From positions 62,001 to 126,000 of the forward strand of contig JARBJD010000142.1 in NCBI GenBank assembly GCA_033064195.1: 64,000 nt of DNA. The letters are read 5' to 3'. Positions 35,519-46,584 of the stretch are shown piece after piece. This stretch comes from Blattamonas nauphoetae (Eukaryota > Preaxostyla > Oxymonadida). Within the stretch, counting starts at the first letter, position 1. Every line of letters starts with the position of its first letter. The notes under the pieces were generated by a model. The model worked only from the letters and a program-made list of their open reading frames with translations, did not search any database and was not told the origin of the DNA. The translations under genes were made by a program, and so were the position numbers.

Positions 35519-36335
35519 TGAGACAACTTGGAATCGTGAGAACGACTGGCATATCAAGAACAAATTCCATTGTCGGTTGATAGGAAGGAGATATTCGGAG
35601 GAGTTGGGCGAGGAGTGTCAGGAAATCCCTGGATTGCTCGCCATCGACGATCGAATAGCGGTTCATGCACAAATGGCAAATATACTTCTCCGAAGGAAAG
35701 AGAACTTGCTTCAAAATTGTCTTGCGAACAGCTTGTTGTTCACTGCCATCTTTAATTCCGAGTCGTGTGAGACCATTCAGAGTGGAGACCCAGAGAGTGT
35801 TCCAGATGATTTTCAAGAGATATACGTGGATCTCGGCTGCTTCTGCAAAGGAGAGAGATTGTGGATTGAGAGTCTTGATGAGTTGAGGGACCAGATCAGC
35901 TTTGATGAGGGCAAGCGGGATTTGAACTGAACAGAAAATGATCAGCTTTTCGAGCATCTTCATTGTTGTTGTGATGATTCTCTCACGGGCTGAAGAAATG
36001 AGCACCACAATGTACTGGATGAAGTTTATCAACGAATCATCAGAGGGTGATGCAAGGCTGTCGAGAAAAACATCTGCTGATTGTGAACTCTTCAAAGTCA
36101 CAAAGTCGATGAAATTCACCATTTTCGCTTCCACCAAGTCATCGAATGCATGCTGAGACTTCACTGTCGCAACGAGAGACCGAAAGACAACTGCTTGTTC
36201 GCCAACTGTTTCAAGTTGATCTTCGGTCCAATTCATGAAAGGAGTGCAATCTTAAGAAAATGATAAAAAATGGGAAGAGATACCAGGGTAAGGAGAGTCA
36301 GAAGATGATGGAGATTTTGCTTCCAAAGAGGTCAT

Positions 36336-37549
36336 TCTTTTGTTTTCAGAGATCAAGCACTCGTTATGGGTCAGAAAACAATCGCGAAAAACAAAGAGTT
36401 TGAGATGAAATATTCAAATGAAAGAAATAAAACAATCAGTAAACGATGAGAGAGATCATCTCTGAAGGAAGAGCAAGCCAGTTAACGACCAAAACGAATG
36501 TTGGCATCGGACAGTTCATAAACAACCAATGAACCAAGTCGACAGTGAATACCCGGCACAGCATCCTCAACAGTTCGAGCCATCCAATCAGAATCCACAA
36601 AGATCATTTCGACACCTCCAGATGTCCCAACAAGGAAGACGATCATGTGCAGCATTCGAAACCACACTCACAGTGCGAATCAAACAGTCGTCAATCGAAT
36701 CGTTCGTATTCACAATAACCTGTCCTGCTCTGCGAGATTTCTCTTTCAGAGAGGCAGCTCATGAAGATGTGCGCAGATTCTTGTCTGTTTCTACACATGT
36801 TCTGGAAGGGTTATGCCCTGCAGGTTGTTTCATCTGCTTACGAACACGTGACGTCACAGATGAGACAGGTCAAGCAATCAGAAGCGGATGTCGACCACGC
36901 TGGAACTCGGCAATTCATTGTCGTCATCCATCCAAACTGTCCAACGTTCGGTCCAAGTTGCTCAGCACGATCCAGTTCTCCACAACTCCTCCCCAATCTC
37001 GTTTGGGTCCTTTGAGCTGCCTTCCTTCGAGAGTGTCCTCCGAGTCTTCCATTCTCATCTTTCGAAGAAGGATCTTCACTGATTCGCATTGTTCTTGATT
37101 CTTCACGTCCAATTCTTGGAAAATCGTGTTTCGACAGACAAGACACAACCAATCGTCATGTCCGATTCTGCAGTCGAGACACGGATCGAGAAAGGGAGAA
37201 AGTCGGGCAGGGTACAAACAACGGCGAGATTTGGTCGGTGGAAGACATGGATTCCGACGAGTTGGGACAGAAGTGAGAGTTTGGTGAAAATTGCGAATGC
37301 ATCCTCCGAAGACATTCATCCAGCCATCGATCCATTGACGCATTCCTTTCCACAGACGAGCAGTGCGAGGGTGGCCGCGAGGGAGAAGGTGAGTGTGGGG
37401 ACCATCGAGGAAAACAGGGGAGGGAATCCCAATCGTTTCGGTAAACCATGAAGCGATGCCAGTGCCGATGATGATCATCCACAAACAGTGTTTGTGGTCC
37501 AAAAGAAGCCAGAAACAGTGTCAAAACGATCGCTGGTTCTTGTCTGTTT
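36336..37549. other. Spacer with remnant of a co-duplicated module
   Basis: No intact gene. On the minus strand, just past the end of family copy 3, the sequence keeps the flank gtttgtggtccaaaagaagcc (near 37487) and then a short hydrophobic stretch (AATLALLVCGKECV, near 37390-37350) that recurs after other family copies. A 192-codon minus-strand frame (37502..36924) is open but in a different frame from that stretch. Confidence 0.45.
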
Positions 37550-38623
37550 CTATTCCTGTTTTGAAAGGTTCATGCCCTGCATGTTGTTCCACTGAATCGA
37601 TCTGAAAACAATATTTATTCCGAAGATTCTGTCTTTATCGTTTCGCAGCTTGGTCTCAGTCACATCTTCGAAGCCCTCCATTCTCAACAATTGATGCAAT
37701 TTCTTCCCCAGACGTCGCATATTTCCGCCTGTTTTGTTCCATCCCCGCTGGGCATTGACCGTGTCACACAAAAAGTACCAGGTTGACCGTTCAGCTTCGA
37801 AGAACGTGAGACAACTTGGAATCGTCAGAAATACTGGCATATTCATGACAAAATCCATTGTGGGTTGATAAGATGGACATATTCGGAGGAGACGGGCGAG
37901 TAAATCCATGAATTCTTCTGATTGCTCACCATTGATGATCGAATAGCGGTTCACGCATAAATGCCAAATATACATCTCCGAAGGTGTGACAACTTGCGTC
38001 AAAACCGTCTCGTGAACAGCTTGTTGTTCAGTGTCATCTTCAATTCCGAGTTGTGTGAAACCGTCCGGGGTGGAGAGCCAGAGAGAGTGGCGGATGATTT
38101 TCGTGATGTTGATGTGGATATCTTCTGCTTCGATCAAGGAAAGAGACTGTGGATTGAGAGTGATGATGAGTTGAGGGATCAGATCAGCTTTGACGAGGGT
38201 AAGTCCAACTTTGGCTGAGCAGCTCGCGAACAGAGAGTGGAACATCTCCATTGCTGCTGTTGTAATTGCTTGATTGTGTGAAGATATCAGCACCACAACG
38301 GACTGGATGAAGTTGGTCGAAGATTCATCAGGTGTTCTCCCAAAGTTGTTGAGAAAAGCATCAGCTGAATCTTCATCATTTGGATCCACCGATTTGAGAA
38401 ATTTCACCGCTTTAGCTTTCAAAGAGATATCAAGTTCAGGCTGCAATTTCGCTGTGGCTACGAGAGACTGAAAGACAACGGCCTTCTCGGATTCAGATTT
38501 AAGTCCTTTTTCGTTCCAATTCAGGAAAGGAGAACTATCGATTGAGAGTGGCTGTTGAGGGGAGGACAAATGAGTGCGTGCTTGACTTGATGAAGTATCT
38601 ATTTTCTTGTGAACTTCGGTCAT
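37550..38623 (-). CDS. ARM-like family protein, copy 3
   Basis: A single exon of 357 aa begins MTEVHKKIDTSSSQAR, an N-terminus shared with copy 7 and unlike the spliced MTS.EAK type of copies 1, 2 and 9. The helical body is complete: VVFQSLVATAKLQPELD, ADLIPQLIITLNPQSLS, PSEMYIWHLCVNR, SYQPTMDFVMNMP, LRMEGFEDV, ending NLSKQE. The ATG follows an in-frame open stretch to 38671 without conserved residues, so the second Met was chosen. No signal peptide or membrane span. Confidence 0.85.
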   Translation of the reverse strand: MTEVHKKIDTSSSQARTHLSSPQQPLSIDSSPFLNWNEKGLKSESEKAVVFQSLVATAKLQPELDISLKAKAVKFLKSVDPNDEDSADAFLNNFGRTPDESSTNFIQSVVVLISSHNQAITTAAMEMFHSLFASCSAKVGLTLVKADLIPQLIITLNPQSLSLIEAEDIHINITKIIRHSLWLSTPDGFTQLGIEDDTEQQAVHETVLTQVVTPSEMYIWHLCVNRYSIINGEQSEEFMDLLARLLRICPSYQPTMDFVMNMPVFLTIPSCLTFFEAERSTWYFLCDTVNAQRGWNKTGGNMRRLGKKLHQLLRMEGFEDVTETKLRNDKDRIFGINIVFRSIQWNNMQGMNLSKQE

Positions 38624-39984
38624 TCTTTTGGATTCAGAGAAACAATGCTCGTTATGGGTCAAATGAATCAAGAAACCAAAGAACGCGAGATGACAACGCT
38701 AACATAAGATACAACACTCCTTGCTCTTATCCACCGCCTGTGTCACATCCACCCTTCTCACTTGGAATCTGTTGTTGAGAGATATTGCCAAGGAACGATC
38801 ACACCGCGATTTCCGTTCTTTTTGCTCTTGTCTTCGGAGAATCAGCGAATGCTTGTTTCGATGTCACCAGCTGAGCAAGAACGAGAAGCATGCAATGCAG
38901 AAATGCAAAGACAAGACAGACGTCGAAATGGGAGAGAGTCTGAGTTGTTGTTTTGGCGATCCCTTCCATTCTTCCATCCACAATTCGACACGAGTGTCCC
39001 TTTCGGAGCCATCCACGAATTGTCGAGTCAGCGAGAGTGTGTTCAACAATCAGGAGCGACGAGGCACTCCGAGGAGTCCGCATGGAATTCAGAAATGTGG
39101 ACAGAATCGAGAAGTGTTTGTGCTGAGAACGAACAGCCACCAGCACGTGCCACCCCGAGTGTGGTGAGGGAAAATGCAGAGGGGAGTGGGAGGGTGCGGA
39201 TGGCAATGGACCAGGGATCGAGAACGGCCATGGATTGGGCGACAGCATCTTCCTATTCTTCCGAATCGGCATCGGAAGGATCAGCTGATGAGTGAGGTGT
39301 ATTCAGGATGTGGAGGGAGAGAGGAGCATCGTCCAATTGTGGTCAGCTGCTTCCTCCTCTCGACGCTGCATGTCCATCAATCAATTCGTTCAAACTTCAG
39401 GCCGAAACCTGCACATTGGATGTTGTGTCTGATGGTCGGTATGTGTGGATTGAGCAGGAGATCATTCCACGAGCGGGCTGGTTGTTACGGTAGAATTGAT
39501 GAGGGTGAGAAAGTGAGTGATTAGGAGAGTCGAATCTCGTTCTGTCGATTGGCACGTGAATTGTTGGTGGATGAGAGTGAGGCGACACCGATGGAACAGG
39601 CAAGTAGTCTTTCTGTCGGATAGATGGCCAGGTGGGACAGTGTCAGACTTCATTTCAGATCGACAGCGATGAAGTCCTGTGGAGTGGGGAGTGTGGTGGA
39701 TTGTTCGTCATCCCCACTTCAGCACTGCTTTCCAACCTCACAGTTCCATCCACTGTCGCACACACATCGGTCGACGCATTGCCTTCCAGAAACGAGCAGG
39801 GCGAGAGCGGCGGCGAAGGAGAAGGAGTGTGTGGTGATCATCGAGCAAGACTTGCGAGAGAATCCCAATCGTTCCGGCAAGAAATGAGGTGATGTCAGAG
39901 TCGACAAAGACCACACAAAAACAGTGTTTGTTGTCCAAAAGAAGCCAGAAACAGTGTCAAAGAGTCGCTGGTTCTTTTCAGCTT
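38624..39984. other. Spacer with duplicated block and module remnant
   Basis: No intact gene. It holds a block at 39584-39765 repeated at 42236-42416, a piece at about 39200-39300 (atcgagaacggccatgga..gggcgac) repeated near 41855 and 51730, and, close to copy 4, the hydrophobic remnant ALALLVSGRQCVDR on the minus strand (about 39760-39830). Confidence 0.5.
39584..39765. repeat. Duplicated spacer block Y, copy 1
   Basis: About 180 bp identical or nearly so to 42236-42416 (offset 2,652). Both copies contain ggacagtgtcagacttcatt and ccacttcagcactgctttcc. They end just before an acacat run, after which the sequences part. Confidence 0.85.
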
Positions 39985-41058
39985 CTATTCCTGTTCCGAA
40001 AGGTTCATGCCAAGCAGATTGTTCCATCTGATCGAGTGCGACACAATTAGTACTCCTCGGTATCCATTTTTGTCGTTTCGCAGCTTTTCTTCAATCACAT
40101 CTTCGAAGCCCTCCATTCTCAACATTCGAAGTACATTCTTCCACATCTGCCGTGCTTCACCCCTTTTTTTGTTCCAGTCCCGCTGGGCACCGATCATGAA
40201 AGACAGAAAACGCCAGATTGGCGAATCATTTTCGTAGAGTGTCAGACAACTTGGGGTCGTGAGAAAGACTGGCATATCAAAAACGAAATCCATTGTCGGT
40301 TGATAAGAAGGAGATATTCGGAGGAGATGAGCAAGGATCTCCAGGAAATCCCTGGATTGGTCGCCATCAATGATCGAAAAGCGGTTTGCGCACAAATGCC
40401 AAATATACTTCTCTGACGGGACCAGCACATACTTCAGAACTGTCTCGTAAACAGCTTGTTGTTCATCGTCTTCTTCAATTCCGAGTCGTGTGAGACTATT
40501 CCGAGTTGCGAGTCCGAGGGAGTTCCAGATGATGTTCAAGAGATATACATGGATATCGACTGCTTCTGCTAAGGAAAGTGAGTGTGGATTGAGAGTACTG
40601 ATGAGGTGAGGGATCAGACCGGCTGTGACGAGGGCGAGTCGGTTGGCAATCGAACAGTGGATGATTAGAGAATCAAACATCTTCATTGTTGTTGTGATGA
40701 TTCTCTTACTGGCTGAAGAAATGAGTACCACAATGCACTGGATGAATGTTGTCGACGAATCATCAGAGTGCGATGCAAGGCTGCCGAGAAAATTAGCTGC
40801 TAATCGTGAGCTCTTCGGAGTCACAAAGCCGAGAAATCTCACCATTTTCGCTTCCATACGGACATCGAGGGCAGGCTGCCACTTCAATGTAACAACGAGA
40901 GACTGGAAGACAACTGCTTGTTCGCCTACGGTTTTAGGTTGTTCTCCTTTCCAATTCTGGAACGGAGAGCAATCTCCTGAACATGCCACATGAGGGGAGA
41001 ACATATTAGAGCACGTTGCACTTGCTGAGCTGTCTGTTTCCTTGTCGTTCGCGGTCAT
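39985..41058 (-). CDS. ARM-like family protein, copy 4
   Basis: A single exon of 357 aa begins MTANDKETDSSASATCSN. Its inner blocks are the usual ones, with private changes: VVFQSLVVTLKWQPALD, GLIPHLISTLNPHSLS, PSEKYIWHLCANR, SYQPTMDFVFDMP, LRMEGFEDVIEE, ending NLSEQE. A patch at about 40613-40747 is almost identical to 48411-48545 in copy 7, much more alike than the rest of the two genes, as expected from gene conversion. Frame is open upstream to 41163 but the extra residues are not shared with other copies. Confidence 0.85.
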   Translation of the reverse strand: MTANDKETDSSASATCSNMFSPHVACSGDCSPFQNWKGEQPKTVGEQAVVFQSLVVTLKWQPALDVRMEAKMVRFLGFVTPKSSRLAANFLGSLASHSDDSSTTFIQCIVVLISSASKRIITTTMKMFDSLIIHCSIANRLALVTAGLIPHLISTLNPHSLSLAEAVDIHVYLLNIIWNSLGLATRNSLTRLGIEEDDEQQAVYETVLKYVLVPSEKYIWHLCANRFSIIDGDQSRDFLEILAHLLRISPSYQPTMDFVFDMPVFLTTPSCLTLYENDSPIWRFLSFMIGAQRDWNKKRGEARQMWKNVLRMLRMEGFEDVIEEKLRNDKNGYRGVLIVSHSIRWNNLLGMNLSEQE

Positions 41059-41578
41059 TTGGGAAGCTTGAGAAACAAAAGTCTCGTGATGGGTCGTTAA
41101 AAAAAAATTGGAAATAACGAGATTGAGATGAAAATGTTGCCCAAAAAGAACAGAAAACAGCAACTAACCAATATTCAGACGATTTATGAATGGAGAGGCA
41201 GTGTTTGAAGGAGAGGAAATGAATGTTGGCACCACACTGTAAGACAGCAATTCGTGGACCAACTGTGAAGGATGAATGCAAAAGAAGAGACGAATGTGTT
41301 CAGTGTCGATTTGGAATCAGATGGAGAGAGGCGAAGGGGAGTGTGGGGACGATGGAGGGAGATTGGTGAACCAGATTCTGAGCTCGGCTCCTGTGAACTG
41401 AACGAGGGGAGAAGCGACAAGTGTCCTTCACACTGACTGGGCACAACGCGAAATGGGAGGAGAGAACTGCTGAATGACTTGGTTGGAGGCGAGACTGGGT
41501 TCCATTCTCTGTTCGGAGCAGGAACATCAACCGACTGTTAATCTTCCTTGCTTCCGTCATGTGACAGGTCATGAGGTG

Positions 41579-41845
41579 AGGGGAGAGGCAGAGGGGAGTG
41601 GGAGGGTGTGGTTGTTGAGGGAGAGGCAGAGGAGAGTGGGAGGGTGTGGTTGTTGAGGGAGAGGCAGAGGAGAGTGGGAGGGTGTGGGTGGAGAGGGAGA
41701 GGCAGAGGGGAGTGGGATGGTGTGGGTGATGAGGGAGAGGCAGAGGGGAGTGGGAGGGTGTGGGTGGAGAGGGAGAGGCAGAGGGGAGAGGGAGGGTGTG
41801 GTTGTTGAGGGAGAGGCAGAGGGGAGTGGGAGGACGTGGGCGGCG
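41579..41845. repeat. Minisatellite, 38-bp GA-rich unit, about 7 copies
   Basis: Copies of a unit containing gagaggcagaggggagtggg are spaced exactly 38 bp (41583, 41621, 41659, 41697, 41735 and on). Same unit family as the array at about 51205-51700. The purine bias leaves all frames open on the minus strand, which creates false ORFs of Pro, His, Ser and Leu. Confidence 0.93.
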
Positions 41846-42235
41846 AATGAACAGGGATCGAGAACGACCATGAATTCGGTGATCACATCTCCCGATCATT
41901 CCGAATCGTCTGAGGAAGGGTCAGCTGATGAACGAGGGAGATTCAGAATGTGGAGGGAGAGAGGAGCATCGTCTAATTGTGTTCAGTTGCTTCCTAGTCT
42001 CGACGCTGCATGCCCTTCAATCAATTCGTTGAAACTTCCTGCCGGTGCCTGCACATTGGACGATAATTCTGATTGTTGGTTCGTGTGGATTGAGCAGGAG
42101 AGCATTCCATGAGCGAGCTGGCTGTTGGGCAGAATTCATGTGGATGAGAAAGTGAGTGATTAGGAGAGTCGAATCTCGTTCGGTCGAATGGCACGTGAAT
42201 CGCTGGTGGGCGATGGTGATGGATGAGAGTGAGGC

Positions 42236-42416
42236 GACACCGATGGAACAGGCAAGTAGTCTTTCTGTCGGATAGATGGCCAGGTGGGACAGTGTCAGAC
42301 TTCATTTCAGATCGACAGCGATGAAGTCCTGTGGAGTGGGGAGTGTGGTGGATTGTTCGTCATCCCCACTTCAGCACTGCTTTCCAACCTCACAGTTCCA
42401 TCCACTGTCGCACACA
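42236..42416. repeat. Duplicated spacer block Y, copy 2
   Basis: Partner of 39584-39765. The near-identity of non-coding sequence 2.65 kb apart shows a recent segmental copy or conversion. Confidence 0.85.
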
Positions 42417-42968
42417 TCATTTGAGATTGACCCTCATCCGTTCCCGTCAGTCTCTCTTTTTGTCATATGCACTGTCCTTGCTATTCCATTGAATCTATCT
42501 GTCAAAAATAACGATTCCGAAACATCCGCTTTGGTCGTTTTGCAGTGACTGTTGAGACGATGTGGTAAATAAAGGGCGATGTCGGCTGTGTCTGTGTTCT
42601 GTCGGTCTGCTCGTTGCTGTGTTGGCCTGTTCTGTTTCAGTTGAGTTGATCCAACAGCAATCTCGTCCTTCCCTCGAGTCAGTTGGGATGTGATTTGGTG
42701 AAGAGTGAAGGGACAGCCACTCATCAGTTGTGGTGTGGGCAGTGAGAGCGACAAAAAGTGACATCGAGCTTCGTCTGCTGGGGCGGAGGCAGGCTGTTAG
42801 ATGTGTGGGAGGAAGATTCAGAATGCGTCGAAGGAGACGAAGTGTCTGAGGAGCTTCACGTCCACATTCACGTTTCCACACAGATCACCCAAAAACAGTG
42901 TTTGTTGTCCAAAAGAAGGCAGAAACAGTGCGAAAAAGTCGCAGGTTCTTGTTTGTCTGTTTCTATTT

Positions 42969-44036
42969 CTAATATAGAAGGTTCATGCCCTGCTGGTTGC
43001 TCCATTTGATCGAGGAGGGAACAATAGTTCTTCCGAAGAGTCTATCCTTATCGTTTTGCAGCTTTTCCTCAACCACATCTTCGAATCCTTCCATTCTCAA
43101 CATTCGGTGGACATTCTTCCACCTCTGACGAACCACTCCGCCTTTTTTGTTCCGATCCCGCTGGGCATAGATCATGAAAGACAGAAAAATCCAAATTGAC
43201 CGTTCAGCTTCGAAGAATGTGAGCCAGCTTGGGATCGTCAGAAAGACAGGCATATTCAGTACCAAATCCATTGTCGGTTGATAGAAAGGAGACATTTTGA
43301 GGATTCGGGCGAGGAGAGTCAGAAAATTATTGGATTGGTCACCAGCGATGATCGAAAAGCGGTTCACGCACAAATGCCAAATATACTTCTTGGAAGGCTC
43401 CAATACTTGCTTCAAGATCGTCTCGTTAATTGTTTGTGATTCATCGGAATGTTTGATTCTGTTGTTTGCGAGACCATCCGGAGTTGCGAGCCAGACAAAG
43501 TTGGTGATGCTTTTCATGACGTTGATGTGGATATCGACTGCTTCTGCAAAAGAAAGTGATTGTGGATTGAGAGTATTGATGATTTCAGGGATCAGATTAG
43601 CTTTGATGAGAGCTAGTCGGTTGGCAATCGAGCACCGATTGATCAAAGAATCGACTATCTCCATTGTTACTTTGGCGATTGCCCGATTGGCATAAGAGAT
43701 GAGTACCCCAAGATGCTGGACGAAGTTGGTCAATGAAATATCAGAGGGCGATGCAAAGCTGCGGAGAAAAGCTTCAGATGAATAAAAGTCTTTCTTAACT
43801 ACAGATTCCAGAAATTTCACGGCTTTAGCTTCGAGAGAGGCATCAAGGGCAGGCTGCAACTTCATAGTGGCAATGAGAGACTGAAAGACAGCTGCTTGTT
43901 CATTAACAGAAAAAAATCGATTTTCGCTCCAATTCAGAAACGGCAAGCAATCCATTGAAAATGGTGGCGGAGGGGAGGACATATTAGAGCGCGTTGCACA
44001 CGAGAGAGGTTTTAATTTCTTGATTCTCGTGTTCAT
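42969..44036 (-). CDS. ARM-like family protein, copy 5
   Basis: A single exon of 355 aa from MNTRIKKLKPLS. Body blocks: AAVFQSLIATMKLQPALD, ANLIPEIINTLNPQSLS, PSKKYIWHLCVNR, FYQPTMDLVLNMP, RMLRMEGFEDVVEE. It ends GMNLLY, two residues shorter than its neighbours because the usual last residues are lost. It shares the RIKK and SNMSSP N-terminal motifs with copies 6 and 8. No disabling change. Confidence 0.85.
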   Translation of the reverse strand: MNTRIKKLKPLSCATRSNMSSPPPPFSMDCLPFLNWSENRFFSVNEQAAVFQSLIATMKLQPALDASLEAKAVKFLESVVKKDFYSSEAFLRSFASPSDISLTNFVQHLGVLISYANRAIAKVTMEIVDSLINRCSIANRLALIKANLIPEIINTLNPQSLSFAEAVDIHINVMKSITNFVWLATPDGLANNRIKHSDESQTINETILKQVLEPSKKYIWHLCVNRFSIIAGDQSNNFLTLLARILKMSPFYQPTMDLVLNMPVFLTIPSWLTFFEAERSIWIFLSFMIYAQRDRNKKGGVVRQRWKNVHRMLRMEGFEDVVEEKLQNDKDRLFGRTIVPSSIKWSNQQGMNLLY

Positions 44037-45510
44037 TCTTTCTGATTCGAAGCTGAATCACTCGTTATGGGTTAGAACAAAATCAGAGAAACAAAGAGTT
44101 TGAGACGAAACAGACGTCCAAAGGAAGAATAATAATCAACCAACGAAGAGAAGGGAGTTGAGCTCGGTCGCGATGGAGTGGAGGAAAGCGAGCTGTGAAA
44201 TGACAGTCAGTGACCGGACTCTATCGTCGGTTGAGAAGAGCGGTAGACAACGACGATCAGAGGCAACTTGGGATGGCAAGAAAGAGGGGCAGGAGTGAGT
44301 GGGCACCGTCGTCGGATGAGGAGAGTGGTAGACAACGACGATCAGCGCAAGCATTTCTGTGAAGTGACTGGACTGGTCGTTTCGATGATGGAAAAGCGGT
44401 GTTCGGAGAGGGGCAGAGAATCGCACTGATGGAACCAGAACGAGTTCAAAGAACACGCAATGAATCGTCAGTACTCGAATAGCACGTTCATTTTCGACAA
44501 GTTCAAGTCCATCCGCTGATGTCAGCCTCACCACAACCATCCTCCGTGGCGAAGATCAGAACAATAATCCACACACAAATCACATTCCACAATCCAATGA
44601 TGAAAATGAAGATCAGCGAGTGTGTCGAGTGTGGTGGAGAGTGTTCGAGTCAGTCGCTCATCAACTCGAAAAGCGTTCGTGATTGAGAACTCATCCTTCA
44701 AATCAAGAGAGTGAGAGAGTGGTGTTGAAATCGGCAGAAACGAGGAAGATGGGTGGGGACAGTGGAGTGTGGCGAGCGAATGGTTCGGGGTCGTTCGAGT
44801 CTTCCCCAATCAGTTGCGGCGAGGTTGACTGCGGCGGTGTTCCATCGGTCTGTCGATCTGCTCGCCGTCCTGTTCGCTTGTGGTCCTTCCCCCAAGTCAG
44901 CCAACAGCAATCTCGTCCTTCCTTCGAGTCGGTTGGGGTTGGGTTTGGCGAAGAGTGAGGGGACAGCCGGTCACTAGTTGCCGCGTCGTCGGTGAGAGCG
45001 ATAAAAATCGACACTGAGCTTCGTCTGCTGTGGCCAACACAGGCAGAGAGAGGTGCGGGAAGGGAGTTGTGCCACACCGAGAGAGGCTGTGTTTGAGGTT
45101 GGTCAGCACTTCTCCACTCGCAAAAGAGTCAACTGTGTCGTTCCGAAGTGTCGACAACGATGTCCGATGTGGGATTGGTTCAGCGATGCCATCGCATGAT
45201 TGGAGGGAACCAACAAGAGAAGACCATTTCAGAGAACAATCACCAAACAATCACGAGACACAATCTCCCACCAATCGCCACCATCCATCCATTGATCGAG
45301 GCAATGCCTTCCACAGAGGAGCAGTGTGAGAGTGCCAACGAAGGTGAAGGAGAGTGTGGCGATCATTGACTGAGAATGGCGAGAGAATCCCAATCGCTCG
45401 GGCAACCGGAACCATGAGGTGATGCCAGAGCTGACCACGATCGCAAATAGTGTTTGTTGTCCAAAAGAAGGCAGAAATTGTGTCAAAGAGTCGCAGGCTC
45501 TTGTCAGCTT
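44037..45510. other. Spacer with blocks Z and X
   Basis: No intact gene. It holds block Z (44904-45034), block X (45163-45476) and the hydrophobic minus-strand remnant TLSFTFVGTLTLLLCG (about 45310-45365) just beyond the end of copy 6. Confidence 0.5.
45163..45476. repeat. Near-identical spacer block X, copy 1
   Basis: About 300 bp that matches 47435-47748 at an offset of 2,272. From 45175 the two read the same base for base as far as I could follow, to ggcagaaa at about 45476. Being non-coding, the identity implies a very recent copy or conversion. Confidence 0.9.
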
Positions 45511-46584
45511 TTATTCCTTTTCCGGAAGATTCACACCCTGCATTTTGTTCCAATCAATCGAGTAGGTAACATCCAATCTTCCAAAAAAGGTGTTTTGGTC
45601 GGTTTGCAGCTTTTCCTCAAGCACATCCTCGATGCCCTCCATTCTCAACATTCGATGCATTTTCTTCCACATCGGTCGCTTGACTCCGCCTTGTTTGTTC
45701 CATTCCCGCTGGGAATCAATCATTTCATAAAGAAAACACCAGATGGAGATCTCACATTCGGTGAATGTGAGATAACTTGGGATCGTGAGAAAGACTGGCA
45801 TATTAACGATAAAATCCATTGCTGGTTGATAGGAAGGAGATATTGGGAGAAGATGTGCCAGTATAGTCATGAATTCTTTTGACTGCTCACCATCGATGAT
45901 CGAAAAACGGTTCAAGCATAAATGGGAAATATATGCTTCGGATGGGACCAGAACTTGCGTCAAAACTGTCTCATGAACAGCTTGTTGGTCATTGCCATCT
46001 TTAATTCCGAGATGTGCGAGACCTACCGGAGTGGAGAGCCAGAGAAAGTCCCAGACGATATTCAAGAGATATATGTGGATATCGACAGCTTCTGTCAATG
46101 AAAGTGACTGTGGATTAAGAGTGGTCATGAGTTGAGGGACCAGATTGTTTTTGACGAGGTGATATCGGAGTTTAGCTGAACTGTTCCTGAACAGATATCT
46201 GAGTATCTCCATTGCTGCTGCGGTAATAATCTGACTGGCGGATGAAATGAGCACCAGAATAGACTGTACGTAATTTACCGAAAATTCATCAGGTGTTCTG
46301 CCAAAGGTGATGAGAAAATCATCTGGTGATCTAAAATTCCGGTCTCCCACCAATTCGAGAAGTTTCATAGCTTTCGCTTCCAAAGCGTTATCAAGTTCAG
46401 GCTGTAACTTCACAGTGGCAACGAGAGACCGAAAGACAACGGCCGTTTCGGATTCAGAATCAAGTTCTTCTTCGTCCCAAGTCAGGAAAGCAGAACTATC
46501 CATTGAAAATGGTAGCCGAGGGGAGGACATATTAGAGCGTGTTTGACTTGATGAAGCGTCTATTTTCTTGATTCTCGTGTGCAT
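45511..46584 (-). CDS. ARM-like family protein, copy 6
   Basis: A single exon of 357 aa from MHTRIKKIDASSSQTR. Body: VVFRSLVATVKLQPELD, NNLVPQLMTTLNPQSLS, PSEAYISHLCLNR, SYQPAMDFIVNMP, RMLRMEGIEDVLEE, ending NLPEKE. A second in-frame Met (SNMSSP) could serve as start. The protein should be soluble and all-helical. Its 3' flank is one of the two copies of the near-identical block X. Confidence 0.86.
   Translation of the reverse strand: MHTRIKKIDASSSQTRSNMSSPRLPFSMDSSAFLTWDEEELDSESETAVVFRSLVATVKLQPELDNALEAKAMKLLELVGDRNFRSPDDFLITFGRTPDEFSVNYVQSILVLISSASQIITAAAMEILRYLFRNSSAKLRYHLVKNNLVPQLMTTLNPQSLSLTEAVDIHIYLLNIVWDFLWLSTPVGLAHLGIKDGNDQQAVHETVLTQVLVPSEAYISHLCLNRFSIIDGEQSKEFMTILAHLLPISPSYQPAMDFIVNMPVFLTIPSYLTFTECEISIWCFLYEMIDSQREWNKQGGVKRPMWKKMHRMLRMEGIEDVLEEKLQTDQNTFFGRLDVTYSIDWNKMQGVNLPEKE

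Larger units (their letters stand above)
33240..36335 (-). pseudogene. ARM-like family copy 2, split by a transposon
   Basis: The 5' part has exon 36335..36284, a 33-nt intron with an in-frame TAA, and exon sequence 36250..35519. The 3' part resumes at 33496 and runs to the stop at 33240. Between them lies the 2,019-bp element and one extra TGA. Without these the second exon is 989 nt, exactly the length in copies 1 and 9, and the frame is kept through LTFFE. Blocks shared with the family include ADLVPQLIKTLNPQSLS, PSEKYICHLC and RMEGIEDVMEE. As it stands the 5' part runs into the terminal repeat and stops at 35487. No other disabling change was seen, so the insertion looks recent. Confidence 0.9.
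41059..42968. other. Spacer with minisatellite and duplicated blocks
   Basis: No intact gene. It contains the 38-bp array (41579-41845), block Y (42236-42416) and block Z (about 42653-42790, shared with 44904-45034 and 48957-49090). The family 3' flank (cagtgtttgttgtccaaaag) lies at about 42896. Confidence 0.5.

Noticed and set aside
41300-41899. 199-codon minus-strand ORF of similar composition
   Set aside because: Same cause: it is a by-product of the 38-bp array at 41579-41845.
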